NCBI RefSeq assembly: GCF_021277265.1
Contig: NZ_JAJSOH010000016.1
Location: 1-64,000 of the forward strand
DNA: 64,000 bases
DNA from: Kineosporia rhizophila
Lineage (GTDB): Bacteria; Actinomycetota; Actinomycetes; Actinomycetales; Kineosporiaceae
Direction of reading: 5' to 3'
Each line of letters starts with the position of its first letter. Position 1 is the first letter of the stretch. The notes beneath the pieces are model-generated. The model worked only from the letters and a program-made list of their open reading frames with translations. It searched no databases and was not told the origin of the DNA. Positions 7,819 to 16,469 of this stretch are shown here, one piece after another. Position numbers and translations under genes: made by a program.

Positions 7819-7842
7819 CCTGGGCATATAGTTCCTGGGCAT
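7819..7842. repeat. Direct repeat CCTGGGCAT in the esterase promoter region
   Basis: CCTGGGCAT occurs at 7819-7827 and 7834-7842 (15-bp period). The first copy is part of a small palindrome ATGCC-TG-GGCAT at 7816-7827. It lies between the MarR-like site and the ribosome binding site of the esterase gene and may be a second regulator site. Confidence 0.5.
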
Positions 7843-7859
7843 GTTTCTCAGGGGAGTAC

Positions 7860-8774
7860 ATGATGAGCGAGCAGCAACGCCGGGCCGCGGACAGCGAACT
7901 GCGACGGCCGGCACCCTCTGCACCCGCTGAGCCGGTCTCGATCCAGGAACAGCGGGCCGGATTCGCGGCCCTGATGGCGCACCTCGGGCAGGTACCTAAG
8001 GGCTGGCGGCGCGGAACCGGCACGCTCGGCGGCCGACCGGTGGTGACGGTCGAGACGGAGGGCGAGGCGCGGCCCGGCACGATCCTGTACTTCCACGGTG
8101 GGTCGTGGAGCCTGGGCTCACCGGAGACCGCGATCGCCCTGACCGCGAATCTGGTTGTGCGCAGCGGGGTCCGGGCGATCTCGGTGGACTACCGACTGGC
8201 CCCCGAACACCCGTTCCCGGCCGCCGTCGAGGACGGGGTCGCCGCCTATCGGGAACTGCTGAGCCAGGGCACCGATCCGGCATCGGTGGTGTTCGCCGGG
8301 GACTCGGCCGGCGGCGGCCTCTCGGTCACCACCAGCCTGGCCGCCCGAGCAGCGGGCCTACCTGTACCGGCCGGGATCGTCGCCTTCTCGCCCGGCCTGG
8401 ACGCCACCCGCACCGGCGCCAGCATGGACAGCAAGGCCGGGATCGACCCCATCTTCACCCGCGAGGGCCTGGCCCCGGCCCTGGATCTGTACCAGGGCGA
8501 CGCGGACGCGGCGCACGAACTGCTCAGCCCCGCCGTTCACGCCGACCTGACCGGACTTCCGCCCCTGCTGCTGCAGGTCGGCACCAACGAGGTGCTGCTG
8601 GACGACTCGACCCGGCTGGCCGAACGGGCCCGGCAGTTCGAGGTCGACGTGATCCTCGACGTGGTGGCCGGGGTGCCGCACGTGTTCCAGATCTTCGCGG
8701 GCCGGCTGGACGAGGCCGACGACGCCCTGGACCGTGCGGCCCTCTTCATCACCCAGCGTCTGCGCCGGAGGTGA
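7860..8774 (+). CDS. HSL-family alpha/beta hydrolase (esterase)
   Basis: This encodes 304 residues from ATG at 7860, preceded by AGGGGAG. It is a carboxylic-ester hydrolase of the hormone-sensitive-lipase group. The oxyanion-hole motif is FHGGSW (79-83, a variant of HGGG). The nucleophile is S149 in GDSAGGG, the acid lies in GTNEVLLDDS and the histidine in VPHVFQ near the end. No signal peptide is present, so it is cytoplasmic. It is divergent from the MarR gene. Its 3' end overlaps the convergent peptidase E-like gene by 26 bases. Confidence 0.92.
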   Translation: MMSEQQRRAADSELRRPAPSAPAEPVSIQEQRAGFAALMAHLGQVPKGWRRGTGTLGGRPVVTVETEGEARPGTILYFHGGSWSLGSPETAIALTANLVVRSGVRAISVDYRLAPEHPFPAAVEDGVAAYRELLSQGTDPASVVFAGDSAGGGLSVTTSLAARAAGLPVPAGIVAFSPGLDATRTGASMDSKAGIDPIFTREGLAPALDLYQGDADAAHELLSPAVHADLTGLPPLLLQVGTNEVLLDDSTRLAERARQFEVDVILDVVAGVPHVFQIFAGRLDEADDALDRAALFITQRLRRR

Positions 8775-9456
8775 CGTCGGCGCTCGCGTCGGGATGGAAC
8801 CGCCACCGCCCCTCGGACACCACGTCCGTGGTGCCGTCGACGACCCGGACGGCCGACTCGTCGTCGATGAAGTAGATGGGGAAGTCCGCCTGCCCGGCGA
8901 TGCGATCGGCCCAGGCGTCGTCGCGTTCCGGGAAGTCGGGCGAGTACAGGTGCGGCTTGAGGTACCAGTCGAAGAGCCCGAAGGGTGACTCCACGGTGGT
9001 CGCACCGAGAAGGTGCAGATCGGCGCTGTCGCCGATGACGCGGGCCGAGTGCTCGGTGAGGTTACGGCTGAAGATCATCGACCCGGCGCTGAGCCCCACG
9101 TAGACGCGGCTCTCCAGGGCCTCCAGGAAGCCGTCGGCCAGATCGTTGCCGGTGATGCTGCGGGCCAGGTGGTAGTGGTTGCCACCGCTGCCGTAGACGA
9201 CGTCGGCGTGCCGCAGTCGCTCGAGCACCACCTGCGGAGGCAGGCCGTTCAGGTCCAGGACGTCGAACTCGCGCCAGCCCAGGCCGTGCAGGCGGTTCAT
9301 GTCCTCCAGGAGCCAGCCGTGGTCTCCCGGCTGGGCGACCGAGGCCGTGGGGATGTACACCACGTTGGCGGCCGCGAACGGCCTGCCCAGCATGTCCCGC
9401 AGCGCACCGAGCATTGAGCCGTTGCGCAGACCGCCCGACGTCAGCAGAAGATTCAC
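8749..9456 (-). CDS. Peptidase E-like protein (S51 family)
   Basis: This encodes 235 residues from GTG at 9456 (VNLLLTSGGLRNGSM). S51 peptidases hydrolyse Asp-X dipeptides or act as cyanophycinase-like enzymes. The GATase-like fold is visible: LLLTSGGL at the start, ADVVYGSGGNHYHL in the middle, the nucleophile S123 in YVGLSAGSM, and the histidine segment FDWYLKPHLYSPDFPERDD. The C-terminus IYFIDDESAVRVVDG matches the family end. No export signal is seen. Confidence 0.88.
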   Translation of the reverse strand: MNLLLTSGGLRNGSMLGALRDMLGRPFAAANVVYIPTASVAQPGDHGWLLEDMNRLHGLGWREFDVLDLNGLPPQVVLERLRHADVVYGSGGNHYHLARSITGNDLADGFLEALESRVYVGLSAGSMIFSRNLTEHSARVIGDSADLHLLGATTVESPFGLFDWYLKPHLYSPDFPERDDAWADRIAGQADFPIYFIDDESAVRVVDGTTDVVSEGRWRFHPDASADVTSGADAG

Positions 9457-9486
9457 CGCCCGAGCCAACCACAGCCGCCGAGAGGC

Positions 9487-10326
9487 CACAAAGCACTGCC
9501 TCGGCAAGACCGCAGGACGAGGAGGAGAGCTTCCGCGCCTTCATGCAGAAGGAGTGGGACTCGCTGACCCTCACGGCCTATCTGCTGACCGGTGACCGGG
9601 ACCACTCCGAAGATCTGGTCCAGACCGCGCTGGAGAAGACCCACCGCAGGTGACGCTCGGTCTCGGCGATGGACTCGCCCAAGGCCTACGTGCACCGCAC
9701 GATGATCAACACGGTCACCTCGTGGCGGCGCAAGCGCAGCTTCGGCGAGGTGCCCCAGGAGCCCACCGACACCACCTACCAGCCGGGTGGATTCGAGCAG
9801 GTCGAACAGCACCACCAGTTGTTCGCCGGGCTGCAGGCGCTTCCGCCGCAGATGCGGGCGGTGCTGGTGCTGCGCTACTTCGAGGACCTCCCGGATCCCG
9901 AGATCGCCCGGATCCTGGGGTGTTCCGTGGGCAGCGTGAAGAGCCAGGGGTTTCTGGCCTTCGCCTACCGGGCGACAGATCAGGGCGAGATCGCGGACTA
10001 CCAGGTGCTGATGCCGGCCGAGGGTGCCGCCGCCCGGCCCATCGCCTACCGCCTGTACGCCAAGAACGGCCGGGGCAAGACGAACAACGTCAACGTCGTT
10101 GCGCCACCCCAGCACCGAACGCCTCGAACTCACCGTGCAGGGCGAACAGCCGCAGTTGCTGGAACTGGACAGTTCCAGGAGTGCGCAGACCACCGTCGAT
10201 CCCGGCGACCAGGCCACGGTGACGGCCTACGACAGTGCCGGCGACGAGATCGGTTCCACTCCCCTGCTCCCGTTCCGGGAGGCGGGCCCGCTCGGCGAGG
10301 CCAAGGGAACGCGTCTGGTGCCGTAA
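9487..10326 (+). pseudogene. Decayed sigma factor fused by deletion to the end of its membrane partner
   Basis: The first part reads as a SigE-family sigma factor (EESFRAFMQKEWDSLTLTAY, LLTGDRDHSEDLVQTALEK). At 9651-9653 an in-frame TGA stands where the intact paralogue (12299-12811) has TGG. The same frame then continues through region 2/4 (YVHRTMINTVTSWRRKRSFG, MRAVLVLRYFEDLPDPEIARI, GCSVGSVKSQ). At about 9948 it jumps directly to sequence matching residues about 335-460 of the paralogue's partner protein (LMPAEGAAARPIAYR aligns with LMPAAGVEDRPIAWR). A further frameshift lies near 10100, and the end is EAKGTRLVP. So this is a nonsense codon, a deletion of about 1 kb and a frameshift. Confidence 0.88.
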
Positions 10327-10547
10327 GCCCGGGGGGAACCGGAGGGGACGAGGGGGTGGGGGTGGCGTGCATGCGCCGCCCCCACCCACACGAGTTCTCG
10401 ACGCATGTGTGCTCAGCCCGTACGCGCCCTCGCTGGACCGCACTGACCACGGTGCCCACCGGCGTCCATTGTTCGAGAGGATTGCCGATGCGCAGCGAGG
10501 CGACAGGAGACAATCGCCTGACACTTGAGCACACCAGGGAGCACCGA

Positions 10548-10865
10548 ATGGCACGAACGACCGGGTCGGCGGCCCGTGGACGACAGAACAGCACCGGCTC
10601 ACCGGAGTCCGAGGCGCCTCCGTCGACGCGTCCCGGCCCTGGAGCACGCGGCCAGCGGATGAGCGAGATGATCGACAGCGAGTACCGCGTGCTCGGCGCT
10701 CAGTTGCGCGCCGGCCGGCTGCCGGAGGCCGTGAGGACGTCGCGGCGACTCACCGAACTGGTGGAGTCGCTGCGCAACATCCAGCCCCCGGCCGGAGATC
10801 GGGGCAAGGCGGCACCCGCGGCCCCCAAGGTTGCGCGGCCCCGCAAGGAGGGCCCGCGCAAGTAG
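10548..10865 (+). CDS. Small basic hypothetical protein
   Basis: This encodes 105 residues from ATG at 10548, with AGGGA seven bases upstream. The first 35 residues are Gly/Ser/Pro-rich and probably disordered. A central helical part (RMSEMIDSEYRVLGAQLRAG, RLPEAVRTSRRLTELVESLRN) is followed by a Lys/Arg/Pro-rich tail. The family is not recognised. It sits alone between the dead and living sigma operons. A strong hairpin follows its stop. Confidence 0.5.
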   Translation: MARTTGSAARGRQNSTGSPESEAPPSTRPGPGARGQRMSEMIDSEYRVLGAQLRAGRLPEAVRTSRRLTELVESLRNIQPPAGDRGKAAPAAPKVARPRKEGPRK

Positions 10866-10877
10866 GACGGCCTTCGG

Positions 10878-10909
10878 CCCTGGGTGCGCTTCGGCAAGCA
10901 CACCCAGGG
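10878..10909. terminator. Bidirectional hairpin terminator
   Basis: The arms CCCTGGGTG (10878-10886) and CACCCAGGG (10901-10909) extend inward through GCTT/AAGC with one mismatch around a CGGC loop. It lies between the convergent small gene (ends 10865) and the sigma-partner gene (ends 10917). Confidence 0.75.
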
Positions 10910-10916
10910 CCTACGC

Positions 10917-12299
10917 CTACGGCACCAGCCGCGTTCCCCGGGCCTCACCGATCATGGTTTCCCGGCCCTCGAACGGCAGCACCGGCGAGCGGCTCAGCTC
11001 CGACCCGTCCGCGCGATGCGCCACCACCGAGGCCTCCTGGTCGGGCTCCACCGTCGCCTCCCCCTTCCCGGTCTCGTCCAGGACGACGTCGACCGGCGCC
11101 TGCCCAGTGATCTCCAACGACACGGACGCCGCCTTCTCCGGAGCGATCACGGTCACCCGGTCGGTCTCGATGTCCCCGTGCTCCTCGCCCCGCATACGCC
11201 AGGCGATCGGCCGGTCCTCGACACCGGCTGCCGGCATGAGCATCTCCAGATCCGCGCTGAAGGACTCGGTGGTTCCGTGGAAGGCGAAGGCCACCACGCC
11301 GTGGCCGGGTTCCTGAACGGTGAACAGCGCCGCCGGGGAACCGTTCACGACGCCGGTCCAGCGCAGGTCGATCAGCAGTCCCTCGAGCGGGACCCCGGCC
11401 CGCCACAGGGCCGAATCGACGAAGGTGTGCAGCAGTTCGTAGTCGAAGTCGTTGTCGCCCCGAACCTTCTTCACCAACGACTCCAGGATCTCGCCGGTAG
11501 GGTCGGGGCCGTTGAACGAGCCGCCGAAGCCGACCTCGTCGACGTTCCCCTCGTACTCGACGACCCCCAGGGGCTCCAGAGAATAGGTCGGCTCCAGGAC
11601 TGCTTCGGCAACTCCCGTGTTCCCGATCCCGCCCATCGGCTCGTCCATCTTCAGCCGCCCCTCAGCGGTGAACTCGAAGCCCGGCCGAATCGCCGCCCGG
11701 CTGCCTGCCGGCCCCACCACGACGAAGACGTTCGTCCCGTCCGGGGCCATGCCCAGGTTCGCGGTCACTCTCTCGCCGGCATCACCGTAGGACGACCAGT
11801 CCATCGCCTCCGGCGCCGCCCCCGCCGGGCCCTGGTACCAGACCAGCTGCGGCTGAGCCAGGACCCCCATCTGCAGGGGCACGTAGGCCAGCACCATCCG
11901 GAAGGCGCCGACATCGCTGGCGTAGAGGAACCTGATCTTGTCCCGACGCACCTTCCAGTATCCGGATCCCTCTTCGTCCGGGAGGTCGGGGATCGCTGCC
12001 CGCATCCCGTCGAGCCAGGCCGTGTCGCCGGCCAGCGAGCCCCGCAGCGGACTGTTGATCAGTTCGTCGTTCATCGACGCGACAGCCAGACCCGGCGCCC
12101 AGCCCGGCATTGGTACCAGCCCGGACTGCAGCCCGATCGCCCCGGCCAGGACGAGGCTCGCTGCGGCGATGCGCGTGCGCTTCACGCGGCGGTGGCGCAC
12201 CTCGCGGCGGGCGAAGGAGGGCCACGGGTCGTCCGCGACGGGAACTCGCTGGACGTCCTCGGCGAGCCCCTCGCGGAGCATGGATTCGATGTTCATCAT
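10917..12299 (-). CDS. Membrane-anchored partner of a SigE-family sigma factor
   Basis: This encodes 460 residues from ATG at 12299, whose A is shared with the TGA of the sigma gene (TGATG), so translation is coupled. A cytoplasmic N-terminus of about 45 residues (DPWPSFARREVRHRRVKRTR) leads into one membrane helix (IAAASLVLAGAIGLQSGLV). The remaining 390 residues are predicted outside the cell, beta-rich, with no enzyme motif that I recognise. The topology suits an anti-sigma factor or extracytoplasmic sensor, although no zinc-binding H-x3-C-x2-C motif is present. A decayed copy of its last 125 residues lies in opposite orientation at 9948-10326. Confidence 0.8.
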   Translation of the reverse strand: MMNIESMLREGLAEDVQRVPVADDPWPSFARREVRHRRVKRTRIAAASLVLAGAIGLQSGLVPMPGWAPGLAVASMNDELINSPLRGSLAGDTAWLDGMRAAIPDLPDEEGSGYWKVRRDKIRFLYASDVGAFRMVLAYVPLQMGVLAQPQLVWYQGPAGAAPEAMDWSSYGDAGERVTANLGMAPDGTNVFVVVGPAGSRAAIRPGFEFTAEGRLKMDEPMGGIGNTGVAEAVLEPTYSLEPLGVVEYEGNVDEVGFGGSFNGPDPTGEILESLVKKVRGDNDFDYELLHTFVDSALWRAGVPLEGLLIDLRWTGVVNGSPAALFTVQEPGHGVVAFAFHGTTESFSADLEMLMPAAGVEDRPIAWRMRGEEHGDIETDRVTVIAPEKAASVSLEITGQAPVDVVLDETGKGEATVEPDQEASVVAHRADGSELSRSPVLPFEGRETMIGEARGTRLVP

Positions 12300-12811
12300 C
12301 AGCTCCTCTGGAAGGCCGCAGCAAGCCCCGGATCGGTGATCTCGAATTGCTCCCGAAGCCGCTGAATGCCCCGGGAAGCCTGACTTTTGACAGTCCCGGT
12401 CGAGCAGCCCAGGGTCTGGGCGATCTCGAGGTCGGGAAGGTCCTCGAAGTAGCGCAGCACCAGCACCGCCCGCATCTTGGGCGGAAGCCTGCGCAGGGCC
12501 TTGACCAGCTGGTGCCGCTGGTCGATCTGGTCGAAGTCGTCGCCCGGGGACGCGGTGTCCTGCGGCTCGTGCGGGATCTCGCCGTAACTGCGCCGCCGGC
12601 GCCAGGAGATGGCTGTGTTGACCATGACCCGCCGCGTGTAGGCGCCGGGATTCTCGAGCGTGCCCCACTGCCGGTGGATCTTCTCCAGCGCCGTCTGCGC
12701 CAGATCCTCGGCGTGATTCCGGTCGCCGGTCAGCAGATAGGCCGTGTGGACCAGATGTCTCCATTCCTGCCGCACGAAGGCCCGGAAGGCCTCCTCACCC
12801 TGAGCGCGCAT
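12299..12811 (-). CDS. SigE-family RNA polymerase sigma factor
   Basis: This encodes 170 residues from ATG at 12811, preceded by GGGGGGA; a TTG at 12823 is a weaker option. Region 2 is FRAFVRQEWRHLVHTAYLLT ... HAEDLAQTALEKIHRQWG. Region 4 is LPPKMRAVLVLRYFEDLPDL and EIAQTLGCSTGTVKSQASRG. This matches the short actinobacterial SigE-like group (TIGR02983 type). It overlaps the membrane-partner gene by one base. It is transcribed divergently from the secreted GH43 gene. Confidence 0.92.
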   Translation of the reverse strand: MRAQGEEAFRAFVRQEWRHLVHTAYLLTGDRNHAEDLAQTALEKIHRQWGTLENPGAYTRRVMVNTAISWRRRRSYGEIPHEPQDTASPGDDFDQIDQRHQLVKALRRLPPKMRAVLVLRYFEDLPDLEIAQTLGCSTGTVKSQASRGIQRLREQFEITDPGLAAAFQRS

Positions 12812-12995
12812 GCTTCCCCCCAACTGCTACGCGATTCCTCATCATGCCCAAACTGACGCGATGAGGACACGAACGGTTGAGAGCAGTTGGACCGGCTGCG
12901 CGAATTACACTGGCTCCCGTCACACACTGCACCGAGCCTGCGAGGGAGCAGGCCAGCGCCACCTCCCTCGCGGGCTCCATCCCTGAGGAGCAGAA

Positions 12996-14084
12996 ATGGC
13001 GCCACAGCAAGGAAGCACACCGAAGCCGTTCCGCCTGAGGAAGGCTCTGGGAGTGGCCGTAGCCGCCCTGGTGGCGGCGCTGTCGATCGGCCTGCTGATG
13101 ACCGGGCCGGCCCAGGCCGCCCCTCCCCCACCGATCGCCGACCCCAGCGTCATCCGGGTCGGCGGCACGTACTACTCGGTCGAGTCGGCCGGCGGGCACC
13201 TCTACACCCGCTCGGCTTCCAGCCCAGCCGCCCTGGCCGGCAGCGAGCGGGTGCGGATCTGGGCCAACAACGGCCTGCAGGAGGTCTGGGCCCCCGAACT
13301 GGTCCGGATCGGCGGCCGTTACTACGTGTACTTCGCGGCCGGCGCCGGCGCGGCCCACCGCATGTACGTGATCAGCTCGAACTCGCCCACCAGCGGCTAC
13401 GGTCAACCCACGAGAATGAGCCTGCCCGATGACAAGTGGGCGATCGACGGCACCGCGTTCACGTTCGAGAACCAGCTGTGGTTCGTCTGGTCCGGATGGG
13501 CGGGCGACACCAACGTCGAGCAGAACCTCTACATCGCCAGGATGTCCAGCCCCACCACCACGACCGGCGCCCGCTCGGTCGTCTCGCAGCCGCGGGAGAG
13601 CTGGGAGCGCGTGGTCGGCAACCCCTACATCAACGAGGGGCCCGAGGCGATCAAGGACCCGAACGGCCAGCTGCACATCGTGTACTCGGCCAACGGTTCC
13701 TGGAGCGACCAGTACTGCCTGGCCGACCTACGGCTGAAGAAGGGCGGGAACCCGGCGTACGTCTGGGACTGGTACAAGTCCAACGGCTGCCTGTTCGGCT
13801 CCAACCCGGCCACCCTGACGAGGGGCTGGGACCCGACCCTGCACGTGAACGGTCCCGGCCACCACACCTTCGTGCTGCTGGACGGGGACATCAACACCAG
13901 CCCACCGGCCGGCCCCCGGTTCCCGTTGATGTTCCACGCCGTACCCAAGGGCACCGGGTACACCTGGGACAACCGGCGCTGGTTCACCGGCAGTTTCACC
14001 TGGTGGGGCGATGTCACGTACACCCGCTCCAACGTTCCGGGTGAAACCTCCGACCGTGGTTGGAGTCTGAAGTTCTTCGAATAG
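12996..14084 (+). CDS. Secreted GH43-family glycoside hydrolase
   Basis: This encodes 362 residues. A long signal peptide (LGVAVAALVAALSIGLLMTG, then PAQAA) predicts export. The five-bladed propeller shows the three acidic residues of GH43: the base Asp in IADPSVIRVGGTYY (about residue 48), the Asp in KWAIDGTAF (about 150) and the acid Glu in INEGPEAI (about 213). Family members release arabinose or xylose from plant polysaccharides; the exact specificity cannot be read here. No separate carbohydrate-binding module is attached. The gene stands alone, divergent from the sigma operon. Confidence 0.9.
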   Translation: MAPQQGSTPKPFRLRKALGVAVAALVAALSIGLLMTGPAQAAPPPPIADPSVIRVGGTYYSVESAGGHLYTRSASSPAALAGSERVRIWANNGLQEVWAPELVRIGGRYYVYFAAGAGAAHRMYVISSNSPTSGYGQPTRMSLPDDKWAIDGTAFTFENQLWFVWSGWAGDTNVEQNLYIARMSSPTTTTGARSVVSQPRESWERVVGNPYINEGPEAIKDPNGQLHIVYSANGSWSDQYCLADLRLKKGGNPAYVWDWYKSNGCLFGSNPATLTRGWDPTLHVNGPGHHTFVLLDGDINTSPPAGPRFPLMFHAVPKGTGYTWDNRRWFTGSFTWWGDVTYTRSNVPGETSDRGWSLKFFE

Positions 14085-14091
14085 AAGACGT

Positions 14092-14133
14092 CGTGGGGTT
14101 CTGTTGGGCTGTTCGGCTCAGCAGAGCCCCACG
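14092..14133. terminator. Convergent hairpin terminator
   Basis: CGTGGGGTTCTG (14092-14103) pairs with CAGAGCCCCACG (14122-14133), with one G-U pair. The stop codon of the minus-strand RibD-like gene (14118-14120) lies in the loop. Confidence 0.65.
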
Positions 14134-14780
14134 AGGGACGACTGTCTCGTGAAAGTGAGATGGGTGACGCCACTTGGCGCCGAGACCGCCTCCACGCTGT
14201 AGTCGCCCTCCATGCCTTCCAAGCCGTCCCACAGACGGACGCCCCGGCCCAGCACGATCGGCACCTGCACCAGATGAATGTGGTCCACCAGCCCGGCGGC
14301 GATGAAGTCCCGGGCCATCGTGGCACCGCCGCCGATGCGTACGTCCCGCCCGCCGGCCGCCTCACGCGCCAGGTCCAGGGCTTTGACGGGCGAGACGTCG
14401 AGGAAGTGAAAGGTTGTCCCACCAGCCATTTCGATCGAAGTGCGGGGCCGGTGGGTGAGCACGAACGTAGGCGTGTGGAACGGCGGGTTCTCACCCCACC
14501 AGCCCTTCCACTCCGGATCGTCCTGCCAGCCCGGAGGGCCGAACTTGTTCGAGCCCATGATCTCGGCCCCGATGCCGGGCTCGTGCTGCTGCGCAAAAGC
14601 ATCGTCCAGCCCGGCGGTTCCGCCTGAAAGCCCCATGATCGGGGCTCCGAAACGAGTAGCGATCATCCACTCGTGCAACCGGTGCCCGGCGTGGCCCATC
14701 GGCGCCTCGGCGCTCTGGCCCTCACCACAGGCGAAACCGTCCAGCGAGATGGACAAGTTGTGAATCCGTGTCCGCGTCAC
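14118..14780 (-). CDS. RibD C-terminal/dihydrofolate-reductase-like protein
   Basis: This encodes 220 residues from ATG at 14780 (MTRTRIHNLSISLDGFACG). The start N-L-S-I-S-L-D-G-F and the end ARDFIAAGLVDHIHLVQVPIVLGRGVRLWD are the conserved blocks of the RibD_C fold. VRIGGGATM is the NADPH-binding loop. It is a probable NADPH-dependent reductase of unknown substrate; it lacks the deaminase half of true RibD, so riboflavin synthesis is not implied. It may share a transcript with the sigma gene 22 bases upstream. Confidence 0.85.
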   Translation of the reverse strand: MTRTRIHNLSISLDGFACGEGQSAEAPMGHAGHRLHEWMIATRFGAPIMGLSGGTAGLDDAFAQQHEPGIGAEIMGSNKFGPPGWQDDPEWKGWWGENPPFHTPTFVLTHRPRTSIEMAGGTTFHFLDVSPVKALDLAREAAGGRDVRIGGGATMARDFIAAGLVDHIHLVQVPIVLGRGVRLWDGLEGMEGDYSVEAVSAPSGVTHLTFTRQSSLVGLC

Positions 14781-14802
14781 TTACTGAGCCTCACAATCGT
14801 CC

Positions 14803-16056
14803 TCAAGAAATTCGGTTGGCCTTCTTCAGCAATAGATCTCGTTCGCGTTCGTTCTTGCACAGCCCGGCCGCAAGCTCGAACTCGCGGCCCGCCTCCACCG
14901 TGCGTCCGAGGCGGAACAGCAACTCGCCCCGGACACTCGGCAGCAGGTGAGAGCCGGCCAACCGCCCATCCACCGCGAGATCGTCCACAATGGCCAGCGC
15001 ATTCTGCGGGCCATCAGCCATGGAAACCGCCACCGCGCGGTTCAGTTCGACAACCGGGGAGGGCGCGATCCGGCCCAGCGCCTCATAAAGCACCACGATG
15101 CTCCCCCAGTCGGTGCCTTCCACCGATGGAGCGGCCGCATGGCAGGAAGCGATCGCTGCCTGCAGACCGTACGCCCCCAGACCTCGACCGATCGAAGCGG
15201 CCTGCGAAAGAGCGCCTTTCCCGCGTGCGACCGCCGCGCGGTCCCACCGGCGCCGGTCCTGGTCCTCCAGCAGGATCACGGCGCCGTCGGGGCCGACCCG
15301 GGCCGGGAACCGGGCCGCGGTCAGCTCCATCAGCGCCAGCAGGCCGAACACCTCTGGCTCGTCGGGCAGCAACTGGGCCAGTACCCGCACCAGCCGCCGG
15401 GCCTCGTCGGCCAGGTCGGTGCGCAGCAGGTCCCGGCCCGAGGTGGCCGTCGATCCTTCGGTGAAGATCAGGTAGAGCACATTGAGGACGTTTGCGAGCC
15501 TGGCCTTTCGTTCGTCTGCCGGTGGTACCTCGAAGGGCACGCGCGCGGCCGCGAGCGTCTTCTTGGCCCGGGTGATCCGGGCCTGGACGGTGGGCACCGG
15601 CACCAGGAAGGCACGGGCGATCTCCTCGCTGGTCAGGCCGCCCACCACACGCAGGGTCAGGCTCACCCGGGCTTCTGCGGACAGCACCGGGTGACAGGCG
15701 ATGAAGAGCAGGGCGAGGACGTCGTCGTCGATCGCATCCGGATCCCACAGGACGTCCGTGCTTTGTTCTTCCAGCCCCTGGGCCAGAACGGCGTACCGCT
15801 CATCCAGCCCCGAGCGCCGCCGGAACGCATCGACAGCCCGGCGGCGGCCGACCGTGTACAGCCACCCCGCCGGGTTCGGCGGTACCCCGTCTTTCGGCCA
15901 CCCCTGCAGCGCCTCGGCCAGTGCTTCCTGGGCGACGTCCTCGGCCAGCGCGAAGTCGTTGGTGTAGCGAGCCAGCGCGCCCACTATGCGCGCCGACTCG
16001 ATCCGCCACACCGCCTCGACCGTGCGCCGGGCGTCCTGCTCCCCGTGGGCGCTCAG
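14803..16056 (-). CDS. ECF42-type RNA polymerase sigma factor
   Basis: This encodes about 417 residues. Region 2 (VEAVWRIESARIVGALARY, DFALAEDVAQEALAEALQGW) and region 4 (TLRVVGGLTSEEIARAFLVP, VPTVQARITRAKK) are followed by a 240-residue C-terminal helical extension. That extension is the mark of ECF42 sigma factors, in which it takes the regulatory role of an anti-sigma factor. The start is uncertain: a CTG at 16056 overlaps the stop of the YCII gene (CTGA), and a GTG lies at 16011 just before the conserved W-R-I-E-S. The YCII/DGPF protein directly upstream is the standard genetic partner. Confidence 0.9.
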   Translation of the reverse strand: MSAHGEQDARRTVEAVWRIESARIVGALARYTNDFALAEDVAQEALAEALQGWPKDGVPPNPAGWLYTVGRRRAVDAFRRRSGLDERYAVLAQGLEEQSTDVLWDPDAIDDDVLALLFIACHPVLSAEARVSLTLRVVGGLTSEEIARAFLVPVPTVQARITRAKKTLAAARVPFEVPPADERKARLANVLNVLYLIFTEGSTATSGRDLLRTDLADEARRLVRVLAQLLPDEPEVFGLLALMELTAARFPARVGPDGAVILLEDQDRRRWDRAAVARGKGALSQAASIGRGLGAYGLQAAIASCHAAAPSVEGTDWGSIVVLYEALGRIAPSPVVELNRAVAVSMADGPQNALAIVDDLAVDGRLAGSHLLPSVRGELLFRLGRTVEAGREFELAAGLCKNERERDLLLKKANRIS

Positions 16057-16469
16057 AGCTGGCCGTTCTGCTGACGCCAGGCCTTCTCCCGGTAGACGTA
16101 CTCGTTCTCGGCCGGGAACTCGTCGATGCTGGGGATCCGGCGGACCTCCGTCTTGGCTCCCGGACCGGCCGGCATGCGCCGGGCCCACTCCACCGCTTCC
16201 TCCAGCGTGGGTACGTCGATCAGGTAGAAGCCACCGAACAGCTCCTTGGTCTCTCCGTAGGGCCCGTCGGTGACCAGGGGCGGGGTGCTGGAGTAGTCCA
16301 CGACCACGCTCACCTCAGGGTCGAGCCCCTCGGCGGCGAGCAGGACCCCGGCCTTCATCAACTCGTCGTTGTAGCGGCCCATCGTCTCCAGGATCTCGTC
16401 GAAGGAGACGTTCTCCATCGCCTTGTGCGCCTCGTCCGAGGCCCGCATGATCAGCATGTACTTCGCCAT
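16053..16469 (-). CDS. YCII-related (DGPF) protein paired with ECF42 sigma
   Basis: This encodes 138 residues from ATG at 16469 (MAKYMLIMRASDEAHKAME). It has the DGPF-family signature VTDGPYGETKELFGGFYLID and the C-terminal EEAVEWARRMP block. Proteins of this family always accompany ECF42 sigma factors and are thought to respond to the same stress; the chemistry is unknown. The stop overlaps the sigma start, so the two are translationally coupled, with this gene first. Confidence 0.92.
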   Translation of the reverse strand: MAKYMLIMRASDEAHKAMENVSFDEILETMGRYNDELMKAGVLLAAEGLDPEVSVVVDYSSTPPLVTDGPYGETKELFGGFYLIDVPTLEEAVEWARRMPAGPGAKTEVRRIPSIDEFPAENEYVYREKAWRQQNGQL

